Assembly: GCA_026018925.1 (NCBI GenBank)
Contig: JAKSZU010000004.1
Span: forward strand, 111,945,489-112,009,488
Reading direction: 5' to 3'
DNA: 64,000 nt
Source of the DNA: Tupaia tana
Taxonomy: Eukaryota; Chordata; Mammalia; Scandentia; Tupaiidae
Part shown: positions 30,286 to 40,913 of the stretch, in pieces
Layout: every line of letters begins with the position of its first letter
How positions within the stretch are numbered: position 1 is the first letter of the stretch
Made by a program: the position numbers and the translations under genes
Notes under the pieces: model-generated
What the model saw: the letters and a program-made list of their open reading frames with translations, nothing else
Told to the model about the DNA's origin: nothing
Database searches by the model: none

Positions 30286-30730
30286 TGACTGGCCTTGAAG
30301 CCTAGTGGCTAAGAGAAGCTGGACCCCACATAGCTGACCAGAGTTTCAATCCCCGCCCCAGTGGCTTATAAAAAGACAAAAACGGGCCAGGAAGGGCGTG
30401 GTGGTTAAGGGTGCTGGGCTCCCACATGATGGACTGCGGTTCGAGTCCCAGACCTGGCAGCTTGCTTTCGTACTTTCTCTCTCCCTCTCACGCTGTCCTT
30501 CTCTGGTCAAATTAAAAATAAATAAATAAACAAACAAACAAATAAATAATGTTAAATAAAAATAATTCTTTAAAAAAAAAGACAAAAAACACAACCCGCT
30601 GGACGTGTGTGTGTGTTCAGAATTCTGACAGGATGGAGAAGTGGAGAAGAAGGGGTTGCTGTGTGGCCCCTTTGAGAGATGCCATATCCCCCCGCTTGGC
30701 AAGTGCATGTGCTTGCCAGCAGTTAAAAAT
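30286..30730 (+). mobile_element. SINE group C split by a group B insertion
   Basis: Left part GGCCTTGAAGCCTAGTGGCT ... GTGGCTTATAAAAAGAC. Right part from about 30,590 GACGTGTGTGTGTGTTCAGA ... CTTGCCAGCAGTTAAAA. Confidence 0.82.
30383..30575 (+). mobile_element. SINE group B nested, near full length
   Basis: AAAAAGACAAAAA at 30,370 and 30,576 is the duplication. Head GGGCCAGGAAGGGCGTGGTG, CGGTTCGAGTCCCAGACC box, CTGGTCAAATTAAAAATAAA tail and a second A-rich block. It shows the complete group B layout. Confidence 0.93.
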
Positions 30731-30857
30731 ACCAGCTTTCAGTCACTGTAAAGTGGACGCCTTTCCATATTGTAATTTCCGTGAAGTCAGTGTACACCTC
30801 ACGAGTCAATGAAGTGTGGTATTCACTAACCCGCGTGTGGTCTTAGGTTGTCCCCAG

Positions 30858-30930
30858 GTTAACTTGCCTGAGGCCATGAGCCTAGCAGGTGGCAGAGCCC
30901 TGCAGAGAGAGCCCCAGCCTTTAGTCATGG
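30858..30930 (-). mobile_element. MIR fragment
   Basis: GTTAACTTGCCTGAGGCCAT and CTAGCAGGTGGCAGAGCCCT match the antisense MIR core. Confidence 0.65.
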
Positions 30931-31219
30931 CGCACCTTTTTTTTTTTTTCTTTTTTTTGGGAGAGGTTTTTGCTATAGGGCGCATGCGCATGCCAGAAAG
31001 ACAGAGAGAGACAGAGAGACAGAAAGTGAGAAATCACCCCCCAGGGGGGATGGCCACACCACAATCCCTTCTCCTCCATTCTCCTCTCGGGATCTTGGGC
31101 ACGCACGCACACGCGCCTGGCATGAGTTTAAGCTGCTGGGTCTGGGACTCAAATCACAGTTAACTACATGGGAGTCCAGCAACATAGCCATTACTCCAAC
31201 TGCTGGTCCCTAGTCATGG
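30922..31219 (-). mobile_element. SINE group A with target duplication
   Basis: TAGTCATGG at 30,922 and 31,211 flanks a full element (poly(T), GGGAGAGGTTTTTGCTATAG, end CAACTGCTGGTCCC). Confidence 0.92.
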
Positions 31220-31254
31220 CACTTTTGTGGAGTGGGGACAGCTTCCCACACATT

Positions 31255-31324
31255 CCTTATCTCCACAGTCAGCCAGGGAGATAGGTGGCATTGTTATCTA
31301 CTCCATTTACAGCTCAGAACATTT
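31255..31324 (-). mobile_element. MIR fragment
   Basis: GGGAGATAGGTGGCATTGTT and ATCTACTCCATTTACAGCTC match the antisense MIR core; a SINE interrupts it. Confidence 0.65.
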
Positions 31325-31517
31325 TTAAAAACAGAATTATTAAATTAAATTAATTATTATTTTAATTTGACTAAAGAGAAAGAGAGAGAGAGGAAGAGAG
31401 GACGTGAGAAAGCAAGCCACCAGGTCTGGGACTCGAACCATAGTCAGCCTTATGGGAATCCAGCAGTCCAGCATCTTAACCACCTGGCCACCTGCCTGGC
31501 CCCAGCTCAGAACATTT
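31311..31517 (-). mobile_element. SINE group B with 14-bp duplication
   Basis: AGCTCAGAACATTT at 31,311 and 31,504. Tail ATTAAATTAAATTAATTATT, head end CACCTGCCTGGCCCC. Confidence 0.93.
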
Positions 31518-31540
31518 AAAGTTCAACTTAACATCTTACA

Positions 31541-31556
31541 TTATTGGAATTAATAT

Positions 31557-31605
<49 letters not shown>

Positions 31606-31858
31606 ATATTTAGATTTTTGCTATAGGGCACATGCATTCACCAGAGAGACAGAGACAGAAATCGAGAAATCATCCCCCGGGGGGATGGCCATGCTGCAAT
31701 CCCTTCTTCTCCATTCTCCTCTTGGGGTCTCAGGTACACATGCACATGTACCTGGCGTGAGTTTTAAGCAACTGGGTCCAGGACTTGAACCATTGACTAT
31801 ATGGGAGTCCAACAACATAACCATTATGCCATCTGTTGGTCCCAAGTTACTGGAATTA
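31541..31858 (-). mobile_element. SINE group A with (TA/TG)n tail
   Basis: TTATTGGAATTAA at 31,540 and TTACTGGAATTAA at 31,847 look like the duplication. The tail has become (TA)n(TG)n at about 31,557-31,605. Confidence 0.85.
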
Positions 31859-33944
31859 AACAATAATTCTAGGCCAGTGCTAAAGCTAGCATTTTGGAGG
31901 CTGTATCAGTCTGGGTCCCACACACAGTGGGTTAGAGGGATGTTTATCTTCATGAATGATTGAACTCTGAGGTAGCAGGGACTGTAGGTATGAGGAGATG
32001 GGCCTGGTCCCTCGGGTTGAAGGAGAGCCCTCTGGGGGATGATGTGGAGGGGCCCCTTCTCAGGGCTGGAGTGAAAGGGAGCCCAGCCCAGAGCCCTGAA
32101 GAGCAGAGAAGGCCCTGGTGGGCATGCAGAGGGCTGGGGCCTCTGTCCCTCGTGAGTGGCATAGGGGCTGCAGAGGGGATCTGGGTGCTGCTGTGGACAC
32201 TAGGATTCTATCGAGAGAGTCGCAGGAAGGTTATCTCCAGGCCGAAGTTGCAGGGTGCACAGAGCACAGAGCATCACCCAGGTCTCCCAGCCTCAGGCCC
32301 ACAGGCTGACCCACCCGAGACTTCCCCTTTCTCCAGTCCTGTCCCTCCAGCGCTCGCGGCTGAGAGCGTGAAGGGGAGAGGCCTAAAGGGCAGTGTCTGG
32401 GCCTAAGCATGCAGGACAGGGCAGGAGCTACCTGCTGTGGCACAGGGCCTCTGTCCTGGTGGTGATTTTTGGAGTGAGGGCTGGCCTGTGATTTGCTGTC
32501 ATGTCTTCCTGGGTGTCAGGTTTGGACTTTTCGTACTCATGGAGTGACCAGGATGTGTGCTAGCTGTGTCGAGACAATAGCTGAGGGGCAGTGACATGCC
32601 TTCCCTGCGACGGGTGCTCTGGGCTGTGTGGAGAGGGCACGGCGGCTCGTTCCTCGGGGCGCCTCATCGTCCTGGGTGCTGGTGCTCCACGGGGAGTGCA
32701 GGCACAGCCCTGGACCCTGCTCTTCGCACTTGCTGAGGATGAAGGCACTTTAAGATCTTGCACCAGCTTTTTAAAGCCTGCAGCCCGTGCAGCTGAGACA
32801 GACCTGGGGTCACAATGAGCCCGGAGACAGCAGGCCGGGGGCTGCAGCGGGAGCTCACCAGAAGCTCCACAGACCTCTCCAGCTGACGCAGGTGTGTCAG
32901 GAAGTGAGCCCAAGGAGACCTCCCTCAAGTCAGACTGGAGAGCAGCAGCCTGGCAGCCCAGCCCAGCCCTGCTGGTGTCTTCATGGAGTCCCCGTTAGAG
33001 AGAATGGCTGTACAGAGAAAGGACTCAGGGTTGGGGACTCATCTGGGTACCTTGGAAAGGAAGAGTGATGCCCAGGAGGTCACTTCTGAGAAAGTGAGCG
33101 GCAGCCTGAGCCCAGGTCACGGCAGGTGGGGCAGGCTCTGGAGGTGCCTGGGCAGAGGGGCCCTGCTGTGTGTCTGCCACCCCTGCTGGCCTGGTCCGCA
33201 CTCTGGGCCTGCAGGCAGCCATTTGTTCCTGCTGGAGCTGTGGCACAGATGGCCGTCCCTGCCGTCCCCTTTGCAGGCGCAGGTCTCCCCACCCACCCTC
33301 TCACTGAGGAGGCAGCCTTGGGTCTCTGGTTTAGACAGGATCTCCTGTCAGTTCGCCCACTTGGTCTCCAGCTGCCCTCTACCCTTGGTGAGGCCCCCAG
33401 ACTGCCTCGTGGGCACTGCATTCTCCCCGAGTTCTTCCGTCTCGAGGGCTGAGGCTCCGTCCCGTGGCCTTGGTCACCGCATTGTCTTGCCCTAACAGTT
33501 GCCCTAACTTGCTTTCTTGCGGGCTTGACTTCTGAGAGGGTGCCCACTGGGATTTCCATGCACTGGGCGGGCACTGAGGGGGTCCTGCTGGAGCAGAACT
33601 GCCGGACTCACGGACGACTGTGGCGACATCTCGGTGGAGCCCAGTGTGAGCAGGAATGTCAGTTCTCTCTGCTCTCACGCTGCTGTTCCCCCGGGCAGTG
33701 CCAGGGCAAGGCCCCGGGAGGTAGGGGACGGTGTGTAGTTTTGGTTGTGTCGGAGAAGGCTTCCGGGAGGCGGTGGAGTCTGTGCTAGGCGCGTGGCGCT
33801 GGCGCTTTCCCGGGGAGGGCTTCCTGCCGTGGGACGTGGGCTCGTAGGTGGCCAGGTAGGGAGCTGGCACACGTGCAGGCCCACCAGCACCGGGGAGTGC
33901 TAAGGACATTTAACTCAACTCCAAAAACTGGCGCTGCTCTGTAA
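31859..33944. other. SINE-free GC-rich island in intron 2
   Basis: About 2.1 kb without any of groups A-C or an identifiable L1/L2/MIR, with many CpGs. Frames up to 176 aa on the - strand look like GC-driven chance. No known exon found. Confidence 0.6.
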
Positions 33945-34135
33945 GTTTACTAATTTATTTCTCGAGGAAGGCAGGCATCCCTAGCCAGGGTCTTCACCCC
34001 CAGTGGACCTGGGTCCCGGGCTATGTAGGCGTCCTTGGCTTGCGCCCAGAGGTCGTGGGGTCCTGGAACACGAACCCAGAACCGTTCCCGTGGGGGTCAC
34101 GTCACATTACTGCTGTGCCACCGCTTGGCCCCTGA
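33945..34135 (-). mobile_element. SINE-like group D
   Basis: TTACTAATTTATTTCTCGAG, GCATCCCTAGCCAGGGTC, end GTGCCACCGCTTGGCCCC. Confidence 0.55.
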
Positions 34136-34696
34136 ATGGTCATTTTTAAAGTGGAGTTTTATTTTCTGCTAATTACATGCTTTGACTCTGCCTTGTCGGG
34201 AGCTCTCGTGAGGCGTTCAGGTCGCTGTGGTTAGGGAGGAGCAGGAGTCCTTTGGCGCCTGTGTGCACGTGTTCGCACATGCGTGTGTCTTGTTTTTGTG
34301 GCTACATGGTGTGTCCTGAAACCGTTGTGAAATGGGAGAATGCCTAAGTTAATACACTTACTTAGGAGAGTCACTGGTTGGTTTATGACAGAGTTTGACA
34401 GTCCTGTCGCTGCAGGGCCTCGGTGGGATTGTGGCAGGTTGGAGCGAGGCCGGCGACTGTACCTGCCCAGGATTCTCCTGCTCTGTGTCTGTTTTTAAAA
34501 GGGAAGCCAGACAGTCGGACTCTGATGGCCCCCATTTTAGAAGGGTGACCTCGCTGCCCGTGGCGTCTGCAGCAGCTGCCCGAGCCCACTGCCCTCCCTC
34601 GGAGGCTCCGTGCTGGCTTCATGTCGCCCTGCCGCCGAGCGCTCAGCTCTCCGCCTCGCCCACCTGGAGTAAAACCTTTGCCCACCTTTTCTGTAG
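34136..34696. other. AP2A2: End of intron 2
   Basis: Unique, GC-rich toward the exon; the acceptor tract is CCACCTTTTCTGTAG. Confidence 0.6.
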
Positions 34697-34839
34697 GTGA
34701 CAAGGCTCTTGATGGCTACAGTAAAAAAAAGTACGTGTGCAAGCTGCTCTTCATCTTTCTGCTTGGTCATGACATCGACTTCGGACACATGGAGGCCGTG
34801 AACCTGCTGAGCTCAAACAGATACACGGAGAAGCAGATT
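34697..34839 (+). CDS. AP2A2: AP2A2 coding exon 3 (about residues 46-93), PIP2-binding segment
   Basis: This exon encodes [20 protein letters not shown] followed by [20 protein letters not shown] and RYTEKQI. The KKKY run (Lys55-Lys56-Lys57-Tyr58) with Lys61 is the known basic patch of alpha adaptin that binds PtdIns(4,5)P2 and recruits AP-2 to the plasma membrane. All these residues are intact. The acceptor is CTGTAG|GT after a pyrimidine-rich stretch and the donor is ATT|GTGAGT. The 143 bp equal two bases plus 47 whole codons, so the frame joins exon 2 and ends on a codon boundary. DKALDG and SNRYTEK fit the alpha-2 paralogue (alpha-1 has DKTLDG and SNKYTEK). Intron 3 is only 860 bp. Confidence 0.97.
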
Positions 34840-35699
34840 GTGAGTGTGCAGTGTGCACTGTCGGCGTTTACTCAGCCAGGCTTTGTGGCACCGCATCAGA
34901 GACCCTTGGCACACTGAGACAAGTGGATACACCTGTGGCCAGTGCTCTGGAAAGGGCTCTGCAAGGGAGGGGTGGTGGCATCCTGGGTGAGACTGAGGGG
35001 TGAGGGCAGGAGGAGCAGGGCAGAGAGCAGGGACTGCAGAGCTGGAAGGGCAGCCGCAGCTGGGGCGCAGAGGGCGGGCCCAGAGGGCTGCTCCCCTTGG
35101 AGCTGTGCGAAGCTGTGTGATCAGCAGTCACATGGGTCTCAAGAAAATCATTACGTCGTCCTCCTTTAGAAAGGGTGTGACTATGTGTGATACTGGGGAC
35201 TCAATTGGGAGGGTGTGGACAGCAGTCGGGTGGGTGTTCAGAAATTAGTATTGTGAGTGACAGCAAGGTGGTCCTTCCCATCCTAAGGCAAAGATGGTGT
35301 GACCACAGGCCTAGGGAAGCGATGAGGGGTCTGGTTCCTATGTGGCCCCTGACCAGCTGCATTTAGTCAGGCTCATCTCGTGGGCACACTGTGCATGGCA
35401 GGAGCTGGGGTGAAGTGGTGGGAAGGTGTCAGAGGGACAGAGCTAGACCAGGGCTTTCAACCAGACTGTCTTGCCCAGGCGTTTTTGGGCGTCACGGTCG
35501 AGGGCTGTGACTGGTTGGCAGTCTCAGGAGAGACCAGGGTGTGCCCCGTGAGCACAGACGCCACCCCGAGGGGAGAGGAGTGCTTGTGCTGCAGACCTCG
35601 CAGTTGCGCAGGGCAGGCGGGGTGGGCTGCAGGGGGTCAGGCCGTCAGGCCTCTAGGCCTTGAACTGTCTGAACTTGTGCTCTGTCATCTCGAACACAG
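34840..35699. other. AP2A2: Intron 3, unique
   Basis: GC-rich with no SINE; nothing else recognised. Confidence 0.6.
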
Positions 35700-35893
35700 G
35701 GCTACCTTTTCATCTCTGTGCTGGTGAACTCCAACAGTGAGCTCATCCGCTTGATCAACAACGCCATCAAGAATGACCTGGCCAGTCGGAACCCCACCTT
35801 CATGGGCCTCGCGCTGCACTGCATCGCCAACGTCGGCAGTCGGGAGATGGCCGAGGCCTTCGCCGGGGAGATCCCTAAGGTCCTCGTAGCTGG
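35700..35893 (+). CDS. AP2A2: AP2A2 coding exon 4 (about residues 94-158)
   Basis: The exon encodes [20 protein letters not shown], then [20 protein letters not shown] and [24 protein letters not shown] plus two bases of a Gly codon. These are helical repeats of the alpha-solenoid (HEAT/ARM-like) trunk that packs against beta2 and sigma2. [23 protein letters not shown] are alpha-2-like (alpha-1 has PTFMCLAL and MGEAFAADIPRILVA). The acceptor is AACACAG|G and the donor is GCTGG|GTATGT, so phase 2 passes to exon 5. The 194 bp equal 64 codons plus two bases. Intron 4 is 5,660 bp and holds about ten SINEs. Confidence 0.97.
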
Positions 35894-36002
35894 GTATGTA
35901 TCTGGTCGCCCACTGGAAATAGGCTTCTGCCTCTTGTTAACTACATCACATATGTAGCTGCTTAATTTCTGAGGTTTTCATCTCTCCATTTGCTTACTTA
36001 TT

Positions 36003-36181
36003 TATTTTTAAAGAATTATTTTACTTTATTTATTATTATTTTTAATTTCTATTGGGCGCATGTACTCACCAGAGAGAGAGAGATGATAAGCTGCCAGGTC
36101 CGGGACTCGAACTGCGGTTAGCCATGTGGGAGTCCACCACCTTAACCACTGCGCCACATCTCCTTAACCACCTTGGCCCCT
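36003..36181 (-). mobile_element. SINE group B
   Basis: AAGAATTATTTTACTTTATT tail; the head end carries a small internal repeat, CACATCTCCTTAACCACCTT. Confidence 0.75.
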
Positions 36182-36296
36182 CTCTGTTTTATTTAATGGG
36201 GAGATTTGATACAGTTTGAGGCTGGATCAAGAACTACAAGTTTTAGATTTCAGGTGGGGTCTGGTTAGACTTTGCCTCTCCAATACCACTGAGATT

Positions 36297-36468
36297 TTTT
36301 TTTTTTTAATAATTATTTCATTTAACTTTATTTATTTTAATTTCACCAGAGAGGGACAGAATATGGGAGGAGGGGAGTGAGAAAGCAAGCCACCAAGTCC
36401 TAGACTCGAACCTCAGTCGGCCATGTGGGAGTCCAGAGCCCTCAACCACCATGCTACCTGCTGGCCTG
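36297..36468 (-). mobile_element. SINE group B
   Basis: AATTATTTCATTTAACTTTA tail, TTTCACCAGAGAGGGAC, head end CTACCTGCTGGCC. Confidence 0.83.
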
Positions 36469-36481
36469 GAGGTTTTTTTTC

Positions 36482-36665
36482 TTAAAGTTTATTTTTTCTT
36501 TCTTTCTTTCTTGAGAGGGAGAGGAACAGAGGACGAGACACAGAGAGAGACACAGGCACTTTCAGCAGGGTCTCCCTGTGATCCTCCCCAAGCCGGCATG
36601 GTCGTGGCCTGTCGTACTCCTGTGCTTGCAGGTCGACCCGAGGACCACACCCCTGTTTTCCATGT
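36482..36665 (-). mobile_element. SINE-like group D, truncated
   Basis: AAGTTTATTTTTTCTTTCTT, GAGACACAGAGAGAGACACA, CAGGGTCTCCCTGTGATCC. It provides the parallel for the sequence right of the 40-bp array at 8.22 kb. Confidence 0.5.
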
Positions 36666-37597
36666 GGACATTCCATTGCAGAATGGCACGCTGTGTCTAC
36701 CTACCGTGGTTGGCCTTGCCACTGAGGTTAAAACACACGTTAAAGGAGAAAGCTCAAACCCCGCCAGCTACAATCAGACCAAGGAAGGGCTTCAGTTTCA
36801 GCTGGGCACCAAGGGGGAAAATGCGGAACCTTTCTGTAGTGTATTATGGCTCTTCGTTTTGCCCTTCTGCCAGGGCATTAGTGCAGAGGACGCCAAGCAC
36901 AAACATTCGGAGCATTCTGTCATTTGTCCACCTCCCTGTCCCCATTAATTTGGAGAGAAGCCGAGTGACACCGAGCAGCCAGCCCTGGCCCGACCTGTGC
37001 CTCAGGGCGTGGCAAGGCAAGGCCCCCACCAGCTGTGCTCCAGGAGACCCTGCTGAGTTGGGGACTAGCCCCACAGCCCACAGACAGTGACGCACGGGCT
37101 GAGCCTTCATCTGGACGGCCTGTCCACGTGCCGAGCAGGGTCTTCGGGCCACAGCAGAGCAGGTAGACACAGCACTGAGGTGTCACAGAGAGGACGGGGT
37201 GAAAGTGCTGGGAAGGGTTAGAGAGGCGGGTTTTCAGCCAGCCCATCTTATCGTGGGCGTCTCAGGCAGTGTCTCAGGCAGCTTTGGTTGTCAGGGAGGG
37301 GGTATGACTGGTGTCAGGCAGGTGGAGACCAGGGACGCTGTGAAACCCCGTACGCTGTGCAGTGCAGCCCCACAGCACGGCGTCATCAGCCTTGCCATCA
37401 GCCGTGCGTCACCGAGGAGCCCTGGCCGGACTGAGCACCTTAGCTGTGAGCAACGGGAAAAGCAGTGGCAGACTGGCCGTGTGAGCTGGAGGAGAGTCGT
37501 GACATGTCACAGGACAGGCAGATGGCAGAGCCAGGCTGGCAGAGACACTGGGAGGAAAACAAATTCAGAATGTAAGAGATTAAAAGTTGGTGGGCCT
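36666..37597. other. AP2A2: Intron 4, unique
   Basis: No repeat or exon recognised. Confidence 0.55.
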
Positions 37598-37598
37598 A

Positions 37599-37795
37599 GG
37601 AGCCAGCAGATGGCGTAGTGGTTACGTCGCTGGAATCCCACATGGCAGAGTGCAGTTTGTGTCCTGGACCTGGTGACTTAAAGATCATACCAGGCACGTG
37701 TGCATGCGTGCCCAATAGCCCAGGATCATTGTCTCTGTCTCTCTCTCCCTGGCAAGTGTACATGCCCTATGGCGAAAACCTCTAAAAAAAAGAAA
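37599..37795 (+). mobile_element. SINE group A, body deleted
   Basis: GGAGCCAGCAGATGGCGTAG head; GTGCCCAATAGCCCAGGATC joins directly to the CT-rich run; CCCTATGGCGAAAACCTCT end. Confidence 0.82.
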
Positions 37796-38242
37796 CAAAG
37801 TTTCCACCTCAGGGCCGCCCTCCTCCCTGATGGCTGTGTTGAACCTGCAGCTTCCCTTTACTGGCTAGGGCTGCCTCAGGGCTGCTAGTGAGACCTCCTC
37901 GAGCCTCCGCCCTGTGCCTGTGGTCACTGCCTGCGCCCTGCGCCCAGCTCACAGCACCCATGACGCGTCTGTTTCTAGCCTGCCTCTGCCTTCAGCCAAG
38001 CTCCCTGGGGTGTGAGACCGTTCGTCGTGGCTCCTGCAGTGCTTCCAGGATTCTGAGCAGTGCCTTGTTCATAGAGAGCCTGGTGAGGGCACAGAAAACA
38101 AAGACCGCGTGCTCTCTGAGGAGGGTCCCAGCTGGCAAACCGCTGCGTTTCCCTGAAGGAAAGGCATGTGCCGAGGGGTGAGCCGAGGATGGACATGGAG
38201 GCCAGCCTGGGCAAGGACCAGAGGGGTTAGGAAAGGGCCCTT
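37796..38242. other. AP2A2: Intron 4, unique
   Basis: Nothing recognisable. Confidence 0.5.
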
Positions 38243-38495
38243 GGGTTGACCCTGAAGTCTAGTGGTTACGGGAATCCAGATCCCATGTGGCTGACCGCGG
38301 TTCAAATCCTGACCCTGGGGGCTTGAAAAAACATGCTGAGCACATGTGTGTTCATGTCCCAGAACCCGATGGGATGGAGAAATGGAGAAGGGATTGCAGG
38401 GTGCCCACACCCCACTGGGGGTACTTTCTTCTGCTCCCTCTGTTCCTTTGTATCTCTCTGGTGAGTTTTTTAATCCTTTGGTGATAAAAAAAAAG
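38243..38495 (+). mobile_element. SINE group C
   Basis: GGGTTGACCCTGAAGTCTAG head, CGGTTCAAATCCTGACCC box, TCTCTCTGGTGAGTTTT end. Confidence 0.78.
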
Positions 38496-38635
38496 GAAAA
38501 GATCCCTCAGCAGAAGCCAGGTGGTGGTGCCTGCAGCTAGAAGGAAGCTTGGCCTGGTGCCGTTGGAGCAGTTGGGCTGTTCTCCAGGGACAGAGGATGT
38601 AAGCAAATAAAAGTTATAGCACCATAGCCCTCCTC

Positions 38636-38660
38636 AAAAAAAAAAAAAAAAAAAAAAAAA
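38636..38660. repeat. Poly(A)
   Basis: An A run of about 24 followed by GACTTTTTTTG; probably a retroposon tail. Confidence 0.8.
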
Positions 38661-38679
38661 GACTTTTTTTGTAAGAAAA

Positions 38680-38830
38680 AAAAAGATTTAATTTGTAAAA
38701 TTATTAAGTTTATACTCACCAAAGAGAGATAGAGAGGGAAAGAGAAAGTAAGTTGCTAGGTCCAGGACTTGAACCACGCTCAGCCATATGGGAGCCCAGC
38801 GCCTTAACCATCATGCCATGTGCTGGCTTC
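38680..38830 (-). mobile_element. SINE group B
   Basis: TTAAGTTTATACTCACCAAA, GCTAGGTCCAGGACTTGAAC, head end CATGTGCTGGCTTC. Confidence 0.72.
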
Positions 38831-39131
38831 AGAATGACTGACTCTTTTTTTTTTTTTTTTTTAAGAGGTTTTTGCTATAGGGCGCGTGCGCTCGCCAGAC
38901 AGACAGAGACAGACAGAGAGATAGAAAGTGAGAAATCACCTTCCCCCAGGGGATGGCCAGGCCGCAATCCCTTCTCCTCCATTCTCCTCTCGGGATCTTC
39001 GGCACGCATGCACACGCGCCCGGCGTGAGTTTTAAGCCACTGGGCCCGGGACGCAAACCGCGGTCGACTACGTGGGAGTCCAGCGACATAGCCATTACGC
39101 TAACTGCCGGTCCCAAGAATGACTGACTCTT
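38831..39131 (-). mobile_element. SINE group A, 16-bp perfect duplication
   Basis: AGAATGACTGACTCTT at 38,831 and 39,116. Inside is a CpG-rich full element ending TAACTGCCGGTCCC. The long perfect duplication suggests a young insertion. Confidence 0.96.
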
Positions 39132-39789
39132 GAAATCCAGCTAAGTAATTAAGTTTCGCTTAGGGGTGGAGGTGTCATGGTGCTGCCCATGATCACTGGT
39201 AGGAGGGCGGGAGGGAGAGCTGACCTGTGCAGCTTCATTACAGCGAAGGTCCTGGCCAGCAGGGGTGCTGAGGGGGAGATGACCGAGAAGAGTGATGCAG
39301 CAGCGTCTTTAGCTGCTGCTCAGGGGTGTGGCCGAAGTGCACAGGGGACAGCCCTGGAACCGCTGTGGCCTGACCGAGTCGGCAGTGGTGCGCCTCAGCC
39401 TTCTTGCCTTGTACGAGTCAGCGGATGTGTGCTTCTCATTCGTCTGGTCGCGTGTGGAAGTGTCTCTGTGGGAAGTCCCCACGTACCATTAAGCTGGAAA
39501 TGGTGGTTGGATAGCCCTCTTGTTGTGGTTAGCATTCGTAGTTGCATGCCTAAAAACATGCTAGCTGCTTTGAACCAGTATGTTGAAAGACAGCTTGTTG
39601 GCATGTAGTCTTGGGAGGCCTAGGAGCCACCTGGTGACGACAGCCCCGCACAGCCTAGGTGGCGTCACCAGCCACCGTCAGGGAAGCACGGCGCGCATTT
39701 CTGGCCCAGGGCCAGAGGAGGGGCAGATGTCTGCTGCTTTCCCCGGGGGATGTTTGCATCCTGAAAGGTACTTTTTTTACTCAAAGGAA
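39132..39789. other. AP2A2: Intron 4, unique
   Basis: GC-rich; nothing recognisable. Confidence 0.5.
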
Positions 39790-40046
39790 TTTTTCTTGTG
39801 GCATAGTGGTTAAGGTGCTGGACTGCCATATGGTTAACTGCAATTCGAGTCCCAACCCAGTGACTTGAAACTCACGCCGGGAATGTGTGTGTGTGCCTGT
39901 GTGAGCATGCCCAAGATCCCAAAAGGAGAATGGAGACGGGATTGCGGTGTTGCTATCCCCCCGGGGCTAACTTCTCACTCTCTGTGCCTGTCTCTCTGTC
40001 TCTCCAGTGAGCCCACTCGCCCTGTAGCAAAGATCTTTCTCTTTCA
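39790..40046 (+). mobile_element. SINE group A
   Basis: TGTGGCATAGTGGTTAAGG head, CAATTCGAGTCCCAACCC box, CGCCCTGTAGCAAAGATC end; AATTTTTCTT occurs on both flanks. Confidence 0.8.
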
Positions 40047-40689
40047 AAGAAGTAATTTTTCTTTGGAGTAGTATGGGAGATTTGGAGGTGTCTCATGGTT
40101 TGGTCTCATTTAGGGATAATAAAGTAAAAGCTAAAATATAAATGATAAAGATGGTTTCTAAGCCCTCTCCTCCTTCCAGATGGAGTTACAGTTCCCACTT
40201 AGTGTGAGTCCTTTGAGAACACTGACAAGCCCTTTTTCAGGTGTATTTTGATAACCTCTGCAAAGAGTATTCTTTGGTGGGTCTGTTGCCTCCTCCAGAA
40301 CTTGGCTGAGGATAGGGAGAAGGAGGGATAAATAGAGCACTGAAAACCCTGTCTTCAGCAAGCATGTTAAAACGACAGCAGAAAAACCCTACATCCATCT
40401 CCCCCTCCCAAGGTATCTGCAGTGACCTGAAGCCCCTGCCCACCTCTTGGTGCTTGCTCACGGGAGAGCAGAGCACCTCCAGTTCGAGGAGGTGGGGTCC
40501 CCAGCCGAGCCAGTCCAAGACTCTCATGTAGTATGATTTAGAAGGTGGGGTGACTGCACAGGAAACGAAGAGAGGGGAATAGATTCATACATATGCATGA
40601 GGCTAACGGCCAGGAGGAGACACAGAAATGACAATATTTACATTGTCGTGTTTACTTACAAGCAATTTACATAGTTTATAAATAAACGA
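40047..40689. other. AP2A2: Intron 4, unique
   Basis: Nothing recognisable. Confidence 0.5.
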
Positions 40690-40913
40690 TTTCCCATTTA
40701 TTGGGGTTGGCCGTCTAGTGCAGTGGTTAAGCACAGTGTATCGAGAACCAGATCCCATACAGCTGACTGTGGTCCAATCCCAGCCCTGTGCCCAGGATAT
40801 CCTGATGGAGAAGCGGAGGAAAGAGAATTGTGGGGTGGTCATGTCCTACTGAGGGCTCTCTCTCTCTGGCTCGCACACATGCCCTCTGGCAATAAAACAC
40901 TTTCCCATTTGTT
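40690..40913 (+). mobile_element. SINE group C with target duplication
   Basis: TTTCCCATTTATT at 40,690 and TTTCCCATTTGTT at 40,901. Head GGGTTGGCCGTCTAGTGCAG, end CATGCCCTCTGGCAATAAAA. Confidence 0.88.

Noticed and set aside
33379..33909. 176-codon - strand frame in GC-rich DNA
   Set aside because: Low-complexity composition typical of chance frames in GC-rich sequence; nothing recognisable.
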